Positions 1 to 6,469 of a stretch of 14,729 bases of DNA are shown one piece after another (positions within the stretch are counted from its first letter, which is position 1; the number at the start of each line of letters is the position of its first letter). The DNA comes from an uncultured Streptococcus sp. (GTDB lineage Bacteria > Bacillota > Bacilli > Lactobacillales > Streptococcaceae): assembly GCF_943912555.1 (NCBI RefSeq), contig NZ_CALTUR010000036.1:1-14729 (forward strand), in the 5' to 3' direction. A program made the translations under genes and the position numbers. A model generated the notes under the pieces. The model had not been told where the DNA came from. It ran no database searches and saw only the letters and a program-made list of their open reading frames with translations.

Positions 1-110
1 AAACAGTGTTTTGAGCTGACTTCGTCAGTTCTATCCACAACCTCAAAACACTGTTTTGAGCAGCTTGCGACTAGCTTCCTAGTTTGCTCTTTGATTTTCA
101 TTGAGTATTA
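1..110 (-). repeat. BOX repeat element, boxA plus boxB, cut by window edge
   Basis: On the minus strand from 110 downwards the sequence matches the pneumococcal BOX family as I remember it. It begins with the boxA start (ATACTCAATGAAAATCAAAG), roughly 110 to 58. A 45-bp boxB unit follows at about 57-13, and the first 12 bases of another boxB copy run off the window at position 1. The inverted pair CTGACGAAGTCAG in boxB gives the stem-loop typical of the module. BOX elements are small non-coding, MITE-like repeats of mitis-group streptococci. The boxA/boxB boundary is approximate, and boxC, if present, lies outside the window. Confidence 0.88.
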
Positions 111-130
111 AATCTTTTGACTCTCTAAAT

Positions 131-168
131 TCTGAAAAAAATCCGAAAAAGAATGTGTAAGATATAGT
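131..168 (+). promoter_or_regulatory. Candidate promoter and 11-bp direct-repeat operator of the ABC transporter operon
   Basis: Two near-identical decamers, TCTGAAAAAA (131-140) and TCCGAAAAAG (142-151), are repeated at an 11-bp step, about one helical turn. They sit just upstream of weak -10-like sequences (TAAGAT at 158-163, TATAGT at 163-168). No good -35 hexamer is present at the right distance. OmpR-type regulators commonly bind such phased direct repeats in place of a strong -35. The response regulator encoded downstream is therefore the obvious candidate ligand, but that link is inference. Confidence 0.4.
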
Positions 169-204
169 TACTTTTAGAAATATTAAATAGAATCGGAGAA
201 CATC

Positions 205-915
205 ATGGAACAAAGTATTACCATTAAACATTTATGTAAGTCATATGGTCAAACTCAAATTTTAAAAGATATTTCTTTTGAAGCAAGAGCAGGTAGAGTG
301 ACTGCTTTCCTGGGCCCAAATGGAGCTGGAAAAAGTTCAACCTTGCGTATTTTATTAGGATTAGACAAAGCAACATCTGGTCTTACTAAAATTGGAGATC
401 AAACTTATAAGGAATTAAAATTTCCTCTAAAAACTGTAGGAGCTTCATTTGACAGTGTAGGTGCTCCTGATGATCGGACTGTTTATCAACATTTGAAAAT
501 TGTTGCTGCTAGTAATGGGATATCCAGTCAGCGAATTGAACAAGTCTTGGATATGGTGGATATTAGCCATAAGAAAAAATCTAAAATTGGGAAATTATCA
601 TTAGGAGAAGGACAACGATTAGGGATTGCAACAGCTCTATTGGGAAATCCTCAATATCTGATATTGGATGAACCGACTAATGGGTTGGATCCAAGAGGAA
701 TTCGGTGGTTTAGAGAGTTTATAAAAAAACAAGCTCAAGAAGGGAAGACAGTCTTGCTATCATCTCATATATTATCGGAAGTGGAAGCAGTAACAGATGA
801 TGTCGTTATTATAAATAAAGGAAAAGTTCTTATAAAAGGAACTTTACAAGAAGTGATGAAAAATCTTTCTTCACTAGAAGAAGTCTTCTTTAGTTTAACA
901 GAAGGAGGAAAGTGA
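205..915 (+). CDS. ABC transporter ATPase, LanF/CprA-like (lantibiotic or antimicrobial peptide resistance)
   Basis: This 236-aa cytoplasmic nucleotide-binding subunit should power the two permeases encoded directly downstream. Walker A is GPNGAGKS (37-44), the signature is the atypical LSLGEGQR (131-138), Walker B is YLILDEP (151-157), and the switch histidine is in SSH (188). The usual Q-loop glutamine is missing: the segment around 79-90 reads GASFDSVGAPDD, with an acidic residue there. LanF immunity ATPases are known for a comparable E-loop. The length is typical for BcrA/LanF ATPases. GGAG lies 6 nt before the ATG. The stop is one base ahead of the next start, so the genes are translationally coupled. 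The family call comes from motif pattern and operon layout, and the substrate is inferred to be a lantibiotic-like peptide. Confidence 0.85.
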   Translation: MEQSITIKHLCKSYGQTQILKDISFEARAGRVTAFLGPNGAGKSSTLRILLGLDKATSGLTKIGDQTYKELKFPLKTVGASFDSVGAPDDRTVYQHLKIVAASNGISSQRIEQVLDMVDISHKKKSKIGKLSLGEGQRLGIATALLGNPQYLILDEPTNGLDPRGIRWFREFIKKQAQEGKTVLLSSHILSEVEAVTDDVVIINKGKVLIKGTLQEVMKNLSSLEEVFFSLTEGGK

Positions 916-916
916 C

Positions 917-1702
917 ATGGCACTTATTTACTCTCTTCATTCTGAAATATTGAAATTGCTTTATAGGAGAGCTACTCATGTTGTACTATTCTTGATACTG
1001 GTATTTCAAACGTTTTTAGCAAATATTGGTGCTTCTCAAATTGTTTCAGTTGGTATCCATGCTACACCAGAGACAAATCCAGATTTAGCAGAAGCTATAC
1101 CTCCTATTGAATTTTTAGGTTTTGATGTCACTTTATTTGGTGTTTTTATTATGATTATCCTAGGCTCAATTTACGGAGCCGAGGAGTATAAATGCTCTGC
1201 TATTCGTACAAGCCTCCTCTCTATTACAAATCGAAGTACTTTCCTAGTTTCAAAAACATTAGTTTGGCTTGTATTTTCTTTTTTCATTTCCTTTCTATCA
1301 ATATTCCTTACGATTAACATGACACATTATGTTTTAGGACAAGATGGCTTATTGCTTTTTTCACTAAATGGGAGAGTTTGGTTCTATATATTTTTAGCCA
1401 GTATAGCTTGGACCTTGTTGGGACTGCTGGCCTATATTATGGCTTTGACATTTAAAACAGCCATTGTTCCTCTATTATTTTTGCTTCCTCAAGTCTACAA
1501 TTTAGGAACATTCTTAGCAAACTATATCTCAGCTGCAAAATTTCTTCCAGTTGCATTGGGGCAAGGATTGATTGCTACATCTCCTCAAATTTTAGAACAT
1601 AATAGTTTACAACATATTTTGCTTTTACTTTGTTGGAACTTCTCATTCTTGGCTTTAGCAATCTACCGCTTACTTAAGTCAGATATCGGAGGAGGTGAAT
1701 AA
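917..1702 (+). CDS. ABC-2 type permease subunit 1 (LanE/CprB-like)
   Basis: This 261-aa integral membrane protein has about six predicted helices: roughly residues 21-39, 69-87, 109-135, 152-177, 180-200 and 231-251. It has no large extracellular domain, which separates it from the big BceB permeases and fits the small LanE/LanG/CprB class. After helix 2 it carries EEYKCSAIRTSL (89-100), the cytoplasmic coupling segment that recurs in modified form in the next gene. The two are therefore paralogues that probably form a heterodimer with the preceding ATPase. A strong AAGGAGG site overlaps the end of the ATPase gene. The substrate cannot be read from the sequence. Export or expulsion of membrane-bound peptide antibiotics is inferred from the family. 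Confidence 0.78.
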   Translation: MALIYSLHSEILKLLYRRATHVVLFLILVFQTFLANIGASQIVSVGIHATPETNPDLAEAIPPIEFLGFDVTLFGVFIMIILGSIYGAEEYKCSAIRTSLLSITNRSTFLVSKTLVWLVFSFFISFLSIFLTINMTHYVLGQDGLLLFSLNGRVWFYIFLASIAWTLLGLLAYIMALTFKTAIVPLLFLLPQVYNLGTFLANYISAAKFLPVALGQGLIATSPQILEHNSLQHILLLLCWNFSFLALAIYRLLKSDIGGGE

Positions 1703-1703
1703 G

Positions 1704-2423
1704 TTGAAAGAGCAACTTAAAAGTGAGTATCTAAAGTTTGTGATGAATCCTTGGCTCTGGTTGATTATAGGTGCTCTGTTACCGTGTGTTCCAGCGATGG
1801 TTATTTTTTTAAATAGTAAGCCAGACCAGTTGACCCTACAGTTTGTTTTGGAACAGCTACTGCAAAGTCTCTATTTAGGACAGGCAGGTTTCATTAGTCT
1901 AACGGTTCTATTTATAGGTCAAGAATTTACAGGTTCTAGCCTTCGTACCAGTTTTCTTACATGTCCAAATCGTTTGAAATTTATAATCTGTAAACTAGCT
2001 ATTGTATTATGTATGGAAATTGTATTATTGGTTGCTGTAATATCATTATGCATACTAATCGCGCAAGGATACTACAATATCAATCTTTTGAGTAATATTA
2101 AACATGTTCTAACAATCCTATTTCCAGCTTGTATTTCTATTCTAACCTTCTCTCTTTTAAGTGGTATTTTTGTATTTATTTCCCAGTCTTTTATCTTAAT
2201 TCTGGGAATCAGTTTATCCCTTTTATTGGGTTTGGGACAAATGTTACTACAATTCAGTTCTTTTTTTAGAAATTTACCATTACTAGCTAGTATGAATTGT
2301 TTTTATACCCATCCCTTGTCGCTCTATTATCCAGTGTGGCAAGGCTTAGGGTTACAAATAGTTTGGTTATTAATTGTTTTTGTATTTGCTACATTGATAC
2401 TTATAGGAAAAAATTTACGCTAA
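1704..2423 (+). CDS. ABC-2 type permease subunit 2 (LanG/CprC-like), TTG start
   Basis: This 239-aa membrane protein has about six helices and is the second permease of the transporter. Its segment QEFTGSSLRTSFL near residues 73-85 matches the EEY..SAIRTSLL segment of permease 1, including a following NR, which shows paralogy. The start is a choice. A GTG at 1695 is in frame but is fused to the GGAGG at 1691-1695. The TTG at 1704 sits 8 nt after that GGAGG and one base after the upstream stop, the same spacing as between the ATPase and permease 1. I prefer TTG. A terminator directly follows the stop, closing the transporter operon. Lantibiotic-type peptide handling is inferred from the operon. 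Confidence 0.76.
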   Translation: MKEQLKSEYLKFVMNPWLWLIIGALLPCVPAMVIFLNSKPDQLTLQFVLEQLLQSLYLGQAGFISLTVLFIGQEFTGSSLRTSFLTCPNRLKFIICKLAIVLCMEIVLLVAVISLCILIAQGYYNINLLSNIKHVLTILFPACISILTFSLLSGIFVFISQSFILILGISLSLLLGLGQMLLQFSSFFRNLPLLASMNCFYTHPLSLYYPVWQGLGLQIVWLLIVFVFATLILIGKNLR

Positions 2424-2445
2424 AGACAGGGGAGATCCTGTCTTT
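2422..2445 (+). terminator. Rho-independent terminator after ABC transporter genes
   Basis: The inverted repeat AAAGACAGG (2422-2430) / CCTGTCTTT (2437-2445) has a 6-nt loop and ends in a T run. It starts inside the stop codon of permease 2. It should separate transporter transcription at least partly from the regulator genes. Confidence 0.8.
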
Positions 2446-2456
2446 TTCTCAGTTAG

Positions 2457-2465
2457 TGCTATAAT
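2457..2465 (+). promoter_or_regulatory. Extended -10 promoter of the two-component system
   Basis: TGCTATAAT at 2457-2465 is a perfect extended -10 (TGnTATAAT) without a clear -35. Transcription would start near 2472, leaving a leader of about 13 nt that is almost entirely the GGAGGG ribosome binding site before the ATG at 2485. The promoter lies directly behind the transporter terminator, so the regulators can be made independently. Confidence 0.7.
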
Positions 2466-2484
2466 ATATTCAGGAGGGTGAGTT

Positions 2485-3171
2485 ATGGCTTATAAAATTT
2501 TGGTTGTAGATGATGATCTTGCTATTCTTCGCCTAATAAAAAAAGTACTAGAATATGAAAAATATGAAGTAGTCATACGAAATAAGATAGAAGAGATTGA
2601 TCTTTGTAATTTTACAGGATTTGACTTGATTTTATTAGATATTATGATGCCTGTTAGTGGTTTAGAAATCTGTCAGATGATTCGCGAGCAGATAACTGTT
2701 CCTATCTGTTTTATAACTGCCAAGGATATGGATGAAGATTTAGTAGCTGGAATCAATGCAGGTGCTGATGATTATATTATGAAACCCTTTAGTATGCAAG
2801 AATTGTTAGCACGTGTTAAAATGCACTTACGTCGTGAAGAAAGGACTAAAGGAAATGTTCATCAAATAAAGATTGGGAAGCTTATACTATATACGGATAG
2901 TAAGGAACTATTTGTAAACGATGATAATATTGCCCTGACAAGGAGGGAATTTGACATAGTGAATCTTTTGGCAAGCAACCCAAGTAAAATATATTCTATT
3001 GAGGAAATTTATAATTATCTGTATCCACAAAGTTCAGAAGCTCTGTTACGTTCGGTTTCAGAGTACATTTATCAAATTCGTCAAAAGCTGAAACCTTATC
3101 AATTAAATCCAATTAAAACCTTGTACGGTGGAGGATATCAATGGGTAGAATCAAAAGTTTTAGACAATTAA
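2485..3171 (+). CDS. OmpR-family response regulator, NisR/SpaR-like
   Basis: This 228-aa DNA-binding regulator has a receiver domain at about 1-120, with the acidic triad D9-D11, phosphoacceptor D52 (LLDIMMP), T78 and K100. A winged-helix DNA-binding domain follows at about 128-225. The end of that domain (SEYIYQIRQKLKPYQLNPIK, then a GGGYQW turn) closely resembles the nisin and subtilin regulators NisR and SpaR as I remember them. It should be phosphorylated by the kinase encoded next, whose start lies inside its last 31 bases. Its likely target is the transporter promoter upstream, where phased direct repeats occur. That target is inference. GGAGGG provides the ribosome binding site. Confidence 0.86.
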   Translation: MAYKILVVDDDLAILRLIKKVLEYEKYEVVIRNKIEEIDLCNFTGFDLILLDIMMPVSGLEICQMIREQITVPICFITAKDMDEDLVAGINAGADDYIMKPFSMQELLARVKMHLRREERTKGNVHQIKIGKLILYTDSKELFVNDDNIALTRREFDIVNLLASNPSKIYSIEEIYNYLYPQSSEALLRSVSEYIYQIRQKLKPYQLNPIKTLYGGGYQWVESKVLDN

Positions 3172-4229
3172 TTCGAGAAACCTGTTGGAGAATTATTTGG
3201 CAGTTTAGTCTTGGCTTACTAATGGCCTATCTTATTCCTTTAGCTTCAGTATCTATACAAATAAATGAAGACGGGAAACCTCTAAACAATAGTGGTGTTC
3301 TATCAATCTTTTTTAATGTGTCATCATGGATATATATTTGTCTTTTATTGATTATTCTAATAAGCTATCACATCGGAAAATTGTTGAAAAAACTGAGTTA
3401 TGAAATGACTTTGATTTATGAAAATAGTATGTGGTTGGAGAAGGAATGTACAGAAAGTTTAACGGTTAAAGAATTTCGTGAGACAGGAAATCGGATTATT
3501 GTGATGCAAGATAGAATTCGACAATTAATAGTTGATGAGAAGCAGCAGAAAGAAGATTTGATGTTTCAGGTTTCAGCAGCTTCTCATGATTTAAAGACTC
3601 CCTTAACCATTATTAAGGGGAATGTGGAATTTTTGCAGGCGATAACTGAAAACGACCAATCTCAAGAATGCTTAGCAGATATAGAAAGAGCTAGTCAACA
3701 GTTACTAGATTATTTCAATCAATTAATTCACTATTCTAAAACCTATTATGATGATGAGACAGGTTGGACGGAGTATTCCTCTTCAGATTTTATCAATGAA
3801 TTAGAGAAAGAAGTCTCTTTTTTGATAAAAAATCAGATGAAGTTTTCTTTTGAACAAAATGTGAAAGGAACTGAAAACTATTATATAAATCCATCTCTTC
3901 TGATTCGTGCCATACAAAATATTTTAACAAATGCTTTGGAGTATGCAGATAAACAGAATCCTAAAATTAACATTAGGGTAGAGCAAGAGGGGAAAGAATT
4001 GAAAATAGGCATATGGAATAATGGCTCTGAATTTCCAGAGGAAGTTTTAACTCATTTTGGGAAGCTCTTTTATCGTATGGATAAAGCTAGATCGGTTAAA
4101 GAACAACATTATGGTATTGGACTTAGTTTTGTATGTAGAGTTGCAAAACTACACAAAGGCCGAGTTGAGCTTAGAAATAGAGACGAGGGAGCAGAAGTTT
4201 TAATAACTGTGAATTGTATTAAATCATAG
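3141..4229 (+). CDS. Sensor histidine kinase with short extracytoplasmic loop, lantibiotic-sensing type
   Basis: This 362-aa membrane kinase has helix 1 at about 17-38, an outside loop of only some 22-25 residues, helix 2 at about 62-78, a linker, and the dimerisation/phosphoacceptor segment SHDLKTPLT with H149. The ATP-binding domain follows, with N-box N260/N264 in QNILTN, an unusual G1 box NNGSEF (293-298) and G2 GIGL (325-328). Its ORF overlaps the regulator gene by 31 bases, with GGAGG 6 nt before the ATG, a sign of coupled translation. The minimal loop suggests sensing at or in the membrane, or through the transporter, as in Bce, Lia and Cpr systems. NisK itself has a much larger outside domain. 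The gene is AT-rich with frequent ATA and AGA codons, unlike the housekeeping genes downstream. Confidence 0.85.
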   Translation: MGRIKSFRQLIRETCWRIIWQFSLGLLMAYLIPLASVSIQINEDGKPLNNSGVLSIFFNVSSWIYICLLLIILISYHIGKLLKKLSYEMTLIYENSMWLEKECTESLTVKEFRETGNRIIVMQDRIRQLIVDEKQQKEDLMFQVSAASHDLKTPLTIIKGNVEFLQAITENDQSQECLADIERASQQLLDYFNQLIHYSKTYYDDETGWTEYSSSDFINELEKEVSFLIKNQMKFSFEQNVKGTENYYINPSLLIRAIQNILTNALEYADKQNPKINIRVEQEGKELKIGIWNNGSEFPEEVLTHFGKLFYRMDKARSVKEQHYGIGLSFVCRVAKLHKGRVELRNRDEGAEVLITVNCIKS

Positions 4230-4328
4230 CGAGTTACTTGTTAGTTTCTGATTGAATCGTTTTTATATGTGAGCTTTTAAACTATTTAACGTTTTCGACT
4301 AGTATAAGATGTAACGGTAGATAATAAA

Positions 4329-4381
4329 AATGAATGATGATATCTAGTTGATGAAAACTATTTATCATTCATTCGTTTTTT
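4329..4381. terminator. Bidirectional terminator between convergent histidine kinase and yidC genes
   Basis: The inverted repeat AATGAATGAT (4329-4338) / ATCATTCATT (4364-4373) has a loop of about 25 nt. On the + strand it is followed by CG and six T. On the - strand it is followed by a T run from the A tract at 4326-4330. It can therefore end both convergent transcripts. The remainder of 4230-4405 holds no convincing ORF or other signal. Confidence 0.75.
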
Positions 4382-4405
4382 AATTATTGGATAATTTACG
4401 TAGCT

Positions 4406-5332
4406 TTATCTCGAACGTTGTTTTCCAGCGTTGCGATTTTTGTGTTTTTTCTTGCTTGTGATAGCAGTTGGTTGTTCAGGGGTAACGTCTTTTCGTCCAC
4501 TTGGTGTAGAGAAAGCATTTGCTTTTGGTGGGTTCTTTGCCAGTTCTTCACGGACTTTTTTGCGAAGTTTTGGACGAACGATATAGTTGACGATAAACTG
4601 TTGGAGAATCATCATGAAACCACCGACAACCCAGTAAAGTGTGACACTAGCTGGTGAAATGAGGGAGAAGACAACAATCGTGATTGGGCTCACGTAAGCC
4701 ATTTTCTTGATTTGTTCTCTTTGCGTTTCGTCTTCTACTCCGTGAAGTGAAAGGAGCGATTGAAGATAGTAAAGGACACCTGCGCAGGCAACCAAAATCA
4801 TACTTGGAGAACCTAGAGGAATGCCTAGGTAGCTTGCTTGAGCAACCCCTTCAGTATGTTGGGCAGCAAAGTAAATTGCAGAGAAGAATGGCATTTGAAG
4901 GAGGATAGGGAAGCATCCTACACCACCAAACATGCTGATGCCGTGTTCTTTTTGAGCGGCAAAGAGAGCTTGTTGGGCTTCGAGTTTTTCTTCTTGGGTA
5001 GTCGCTTCCTTGAGACGAGTTTGATGTGGCTCAAGGACGTGCTTGAGAGCGTTCATCTTTTCAGAGTGAAGCGTTGCCTTCCATGATTGGTAGATACCAA
5101 GTGGCAAGATAATCAAGCGCACGATAATGGTTACGATGATGATAGCGACACCGAAGCCTAGACCTTTATCAGTAGCGAAGTACTTGATAGCTTCAGCCAT
5201 AGGGGCTCCGATAGTATTCCAAATGACTCCTGTTGGTTGTCCTGTGGCTTTATCGACGCTAACACAGCCAGTCAAGACAAGCAACATAGCCACTCCCATA
5301 GCCGAGAGTGCAAAACGTTTAATAGATTTCAC
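4406..5332 (-). CDS. yidC2: Membrane protein insertase YidC2 (Oxa1 family), lipoprotein
   Basis: This 308-aa insertase helps place and fold membrane proteins together with, or in parallel to, the Sec translocon. The N-terminus is a lipoprotein signal peptide ending in the lipobox LTGC (Cys23). A YidC/Oxa1 core with five helices follows; R72 in helix 2 is the conserved groove arginine. The C-terminal tail is strongly basic (ending KKKHKNRNAGKQRSR), as in the streptococcal YidC2 paralogue, which is longer than YidC1 and can engage ribosomes. The start is GTG at 5332, confirmed by AAGGA 9-10 nt upstream and by the good signal peptide. It has its own promoter between it and the acylphosphatase gene. 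The paralogue assignment rests on length and tail, and no yidC1 is visible for comparison. Confidence 0.92.
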   Translation of the reverse strand: MKSIKRFALSAMGVAMLLVLTGCVSVDKATGQPTGVIWNTIGAPMAEAIKYFATDKGLGFGVAIIIVTIIVRLIILPLGIYQSWKATLHSEKMNALKHVLEPHQTRLKEATTQEEKLEAQQALFAAQKEHGISMFGGVGCFPILLQMPFFSAIYFAAQHTEGVAQASYLGIPLGSPSMILVACAGVLYYLQSLLSLHGVEDETQREQIKKMAYVSPITIVVFSLISPASVTLYWVVGGFMMILQQFIVNYIVRPKLRKKVREELAKNPPKANAFSTPSGRKDVTPEQPTAITSKKKHKNRNAGKQRSR

Positions 5333-5368
5333 TGTTTTTATTCCTTCTTTAAAAAATAATACCTTTCT

Positions 5369-5397
5369 ATTCTACTGTTTTTTTACAAAATATACAA
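5369..5397 (-). promoter_or_regulatory. Sigma-70-type promoter of yidC2
   Basis: On the minus strand the -35 is TTGTAT (5397-5392), the spacer is exactly 17 bp, and the -10 is TAGAAT (5374-5369). A transcription start near 5362 would give a leader of about 30 nt containing the AAGGA site. This is the best classical -35/-10 pair in the window. Confidence 0.72.
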
Positions 5398-5410
5398 TAG
5401 TTCTAGAGAC

Positions 5411-5689
5411 CTAATTTGCGATTTTAAAGTCAGGGTAAGGAGGAAAGTTACTTAGTTTGACATCTAAGTAGCTGACTTTTGAAAAAGGTGTGGGTCCTTT
5501 TCGGATTTCTTGGATAAATTTTGCCATGATAGCAGATGAGTCTGCTTGGGCTAAGATTTCCACTGTGCCATCGTCGTTATTCCATACCCGACCTGTGATG
5601 CCACCAATTTCAAGCGCTAGGCTGTAAACACCCCAACGAAAGCCAACTCCCTGCACCCTACCTTGGGCAATCATTCTAACCTTTTGCAT
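5411..5689 (-). CDS. acyP: Acylphosphatase
   Basis: This small cytosolic enzyme (92 aa) hydrolyses acyl phosphates such as acetyl or carbamoyl phosphate. The family signature GRVQGVGFR (10-18) supplies the phosphate-binding loop and catalytic R18. The second motif, GRVWNNDDGTVEI (33-45), contains the catalytic Asn, probably N37. The spacing from R18 is one residue longer than in the classical enzymes I remember because of an extra glycine at 29-30. The length is typical. AGGGG before the ATG acts as ribosome binding site. The gene is divergent from the RNA methyltransferase gene, with starts 33 bp apart, and lies upstream of yidC2 on the same strand, so read-through into yidC2 is possible. 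Confidence 0.92.
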   Translation of the reverse strand: MQKVRMIAQGRVQGVGFRWGVYSLALEIGGITGRVWNNDDGTVEILAQADSSAIMAKFIQEIRKGPTPFSKVSYLDVKLSNFPPYPDFKIAN

Positions 5690-5707
5690 ACCAAACCCCT
5701 TTGATTG

Positions 5708-5716
5708 TGTTATAAT
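5708..5716 (+). promoter_or_regulatory. Extended -10 promoter giving a leaderless methyltransferase mRNA
   Basis: TGTTATAAT (5708-5716) is a perfect extended -10. Only six bases separate it from the ATG at 5723, which is where transcription should begin. No Shine-Dalgarno sequence precedes that ATG. Confidence 0.72.
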
Positions 5717-5722
5717 ATTTCT

Positions 5723-6463
5723 ATGACTATTATAACCTCAAAAGCCAATTCTGTGGTAAAAAATGCCAAGAAATTACACCAAAAAAAATACCGCAAGTCT
5801 GCCTATTTGATTGAAGGCTGGCACTTGTTTGAAGAAGCTGATCAAGCTGGAGTGACGATTGAGAAAATCTTTGCCCTAGAAAATTACCGAGATCAGTTAG
5901 CTGCTTTTCCGCAAACTGTCTGGGTGTCAGAGGATATTTTGCTAGATTTGGCGGATTCTCAGACTCCACAGGGAATCGTTGCCGTGGTTCAAAAAGAAGA
6001 AGTAGGACAAGCTGACTTTAGTCAGGGTAAATTCTTGTTTTTGGAAGATGTGCAAGATCCTGGTAATGTGGGAACTATCATTCGGACTGCGGATGCAGCA
6101 GGTTTTACTGGAGTGATTGTTTCAGATAAATCGGCAGATATCTACAGTCTCAAGACCCTACGTTCCATGCAAGGAAGTCATTTCCATCTGCCCATTTACC
6201 GAATGTCTAGTCAAAGGCTTCTCGAGGAAGCTAAGGAGGCAGCTATCCCAGTGCTGGCAACAACCCTAGCTAAAGATTCTGTTGATTACAGAGAACTGCC
6301 TTCTATAGAAAATTTTGTACTAGTCATGGGAAATGAGGGTCAAGGAATTAGTTCCCTCATGGCTGAAAGTGCAGACCAGTTGCTCCACATTAGCATGAAG
6401 GGTAAGGCAGAGAGTTTGAATGTTGCCGTTGCAGCCGGTATTTTAATTTTCCATTTAAGCTAA
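5723..6463 (+). CDS. TrmH/SpoU family RNA 2'-O-ribose methyltransferase
   Basis: This 246-aa S-adenosylmethionine-dependent enzyme is expected to methylate ribose 2'-OH groups in rRNA or tRNA. An N-terminal RNA-binding domain (about 1-90, with the basic stretch KNAKKLHQKKYRK) precedes a SPOUT knotted catalytic domain. Motif 1 is DVQDPGNVGTIIRTA (109-123) with the conserved N and R, motif 2 is GNEGQG (203-208), and motif 3 is KAESLNVAVA (228-237). The ATG at 5723 is chosen because homologues begin at this position and a -10 hexamer overlaps any longer reading. An in-frame TTG at 5705 would place that promoter inside the gene. The target nucleotide cannot be told from the sequence. Confidence 0.9.
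   Translation: MTIITSKANSVVKNAKKLHQKKYRKSAYLIEGWHLFEEADQAGVTIEKIFALENYRDQLAAFPQTVWVSEDILLDLADSQTPQGIVAVVQKEEVGQADFSQGKFLFLEDVQDPGNVGTIIRTADAAGFTGVIVSDKSADIYSLKTLRSMQGSHFHLPIYRMSSQRLLEEAKEAAIPVLATTLAKDSVDYRELPSIENFVLVMGNEGQGISSLMAESADQLLHISMKGKAESLNVAVAAGILIFHLS
5729..5734 (-). promoter_or_regulatory. Probable -10 of the acylphosphatase gene
   Basis: TATAAT read on the minus strand at 5734-5729 would start transcription near 5722 and give a leader of about 33 nt with AGGGG before the acylphosphatase ATG. It lies inside the first codons of the opposite methyltransferase gene and faces that gene's own -10. No clear -35 is seen. Confidence 0.45.
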
Positions 6464-6469
6464 TTTTAA

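Noticed and set aside
4230..4405. Small peptide gene (for example a bacteriocin) after the histidine kinase
   Set aside because: No ORF of useful length with a ribosome binding site is seen on either strand. The region is explained by the bidirectional terminator.
5127..5414. Plus-strand reading frame opposite the yidC2 start
   Set aside because: It is antisense to the conserved YidC N-terminus, with no ribosome binding site or recognisable domain.
5705..5722. Upstream TTG start extending the RNA methyltransferase by six residues
   Set aside because: The extension would be encoded across the -10 hexamer, has no ribosome binding site, and lies outside the family's conserved N-terminus.
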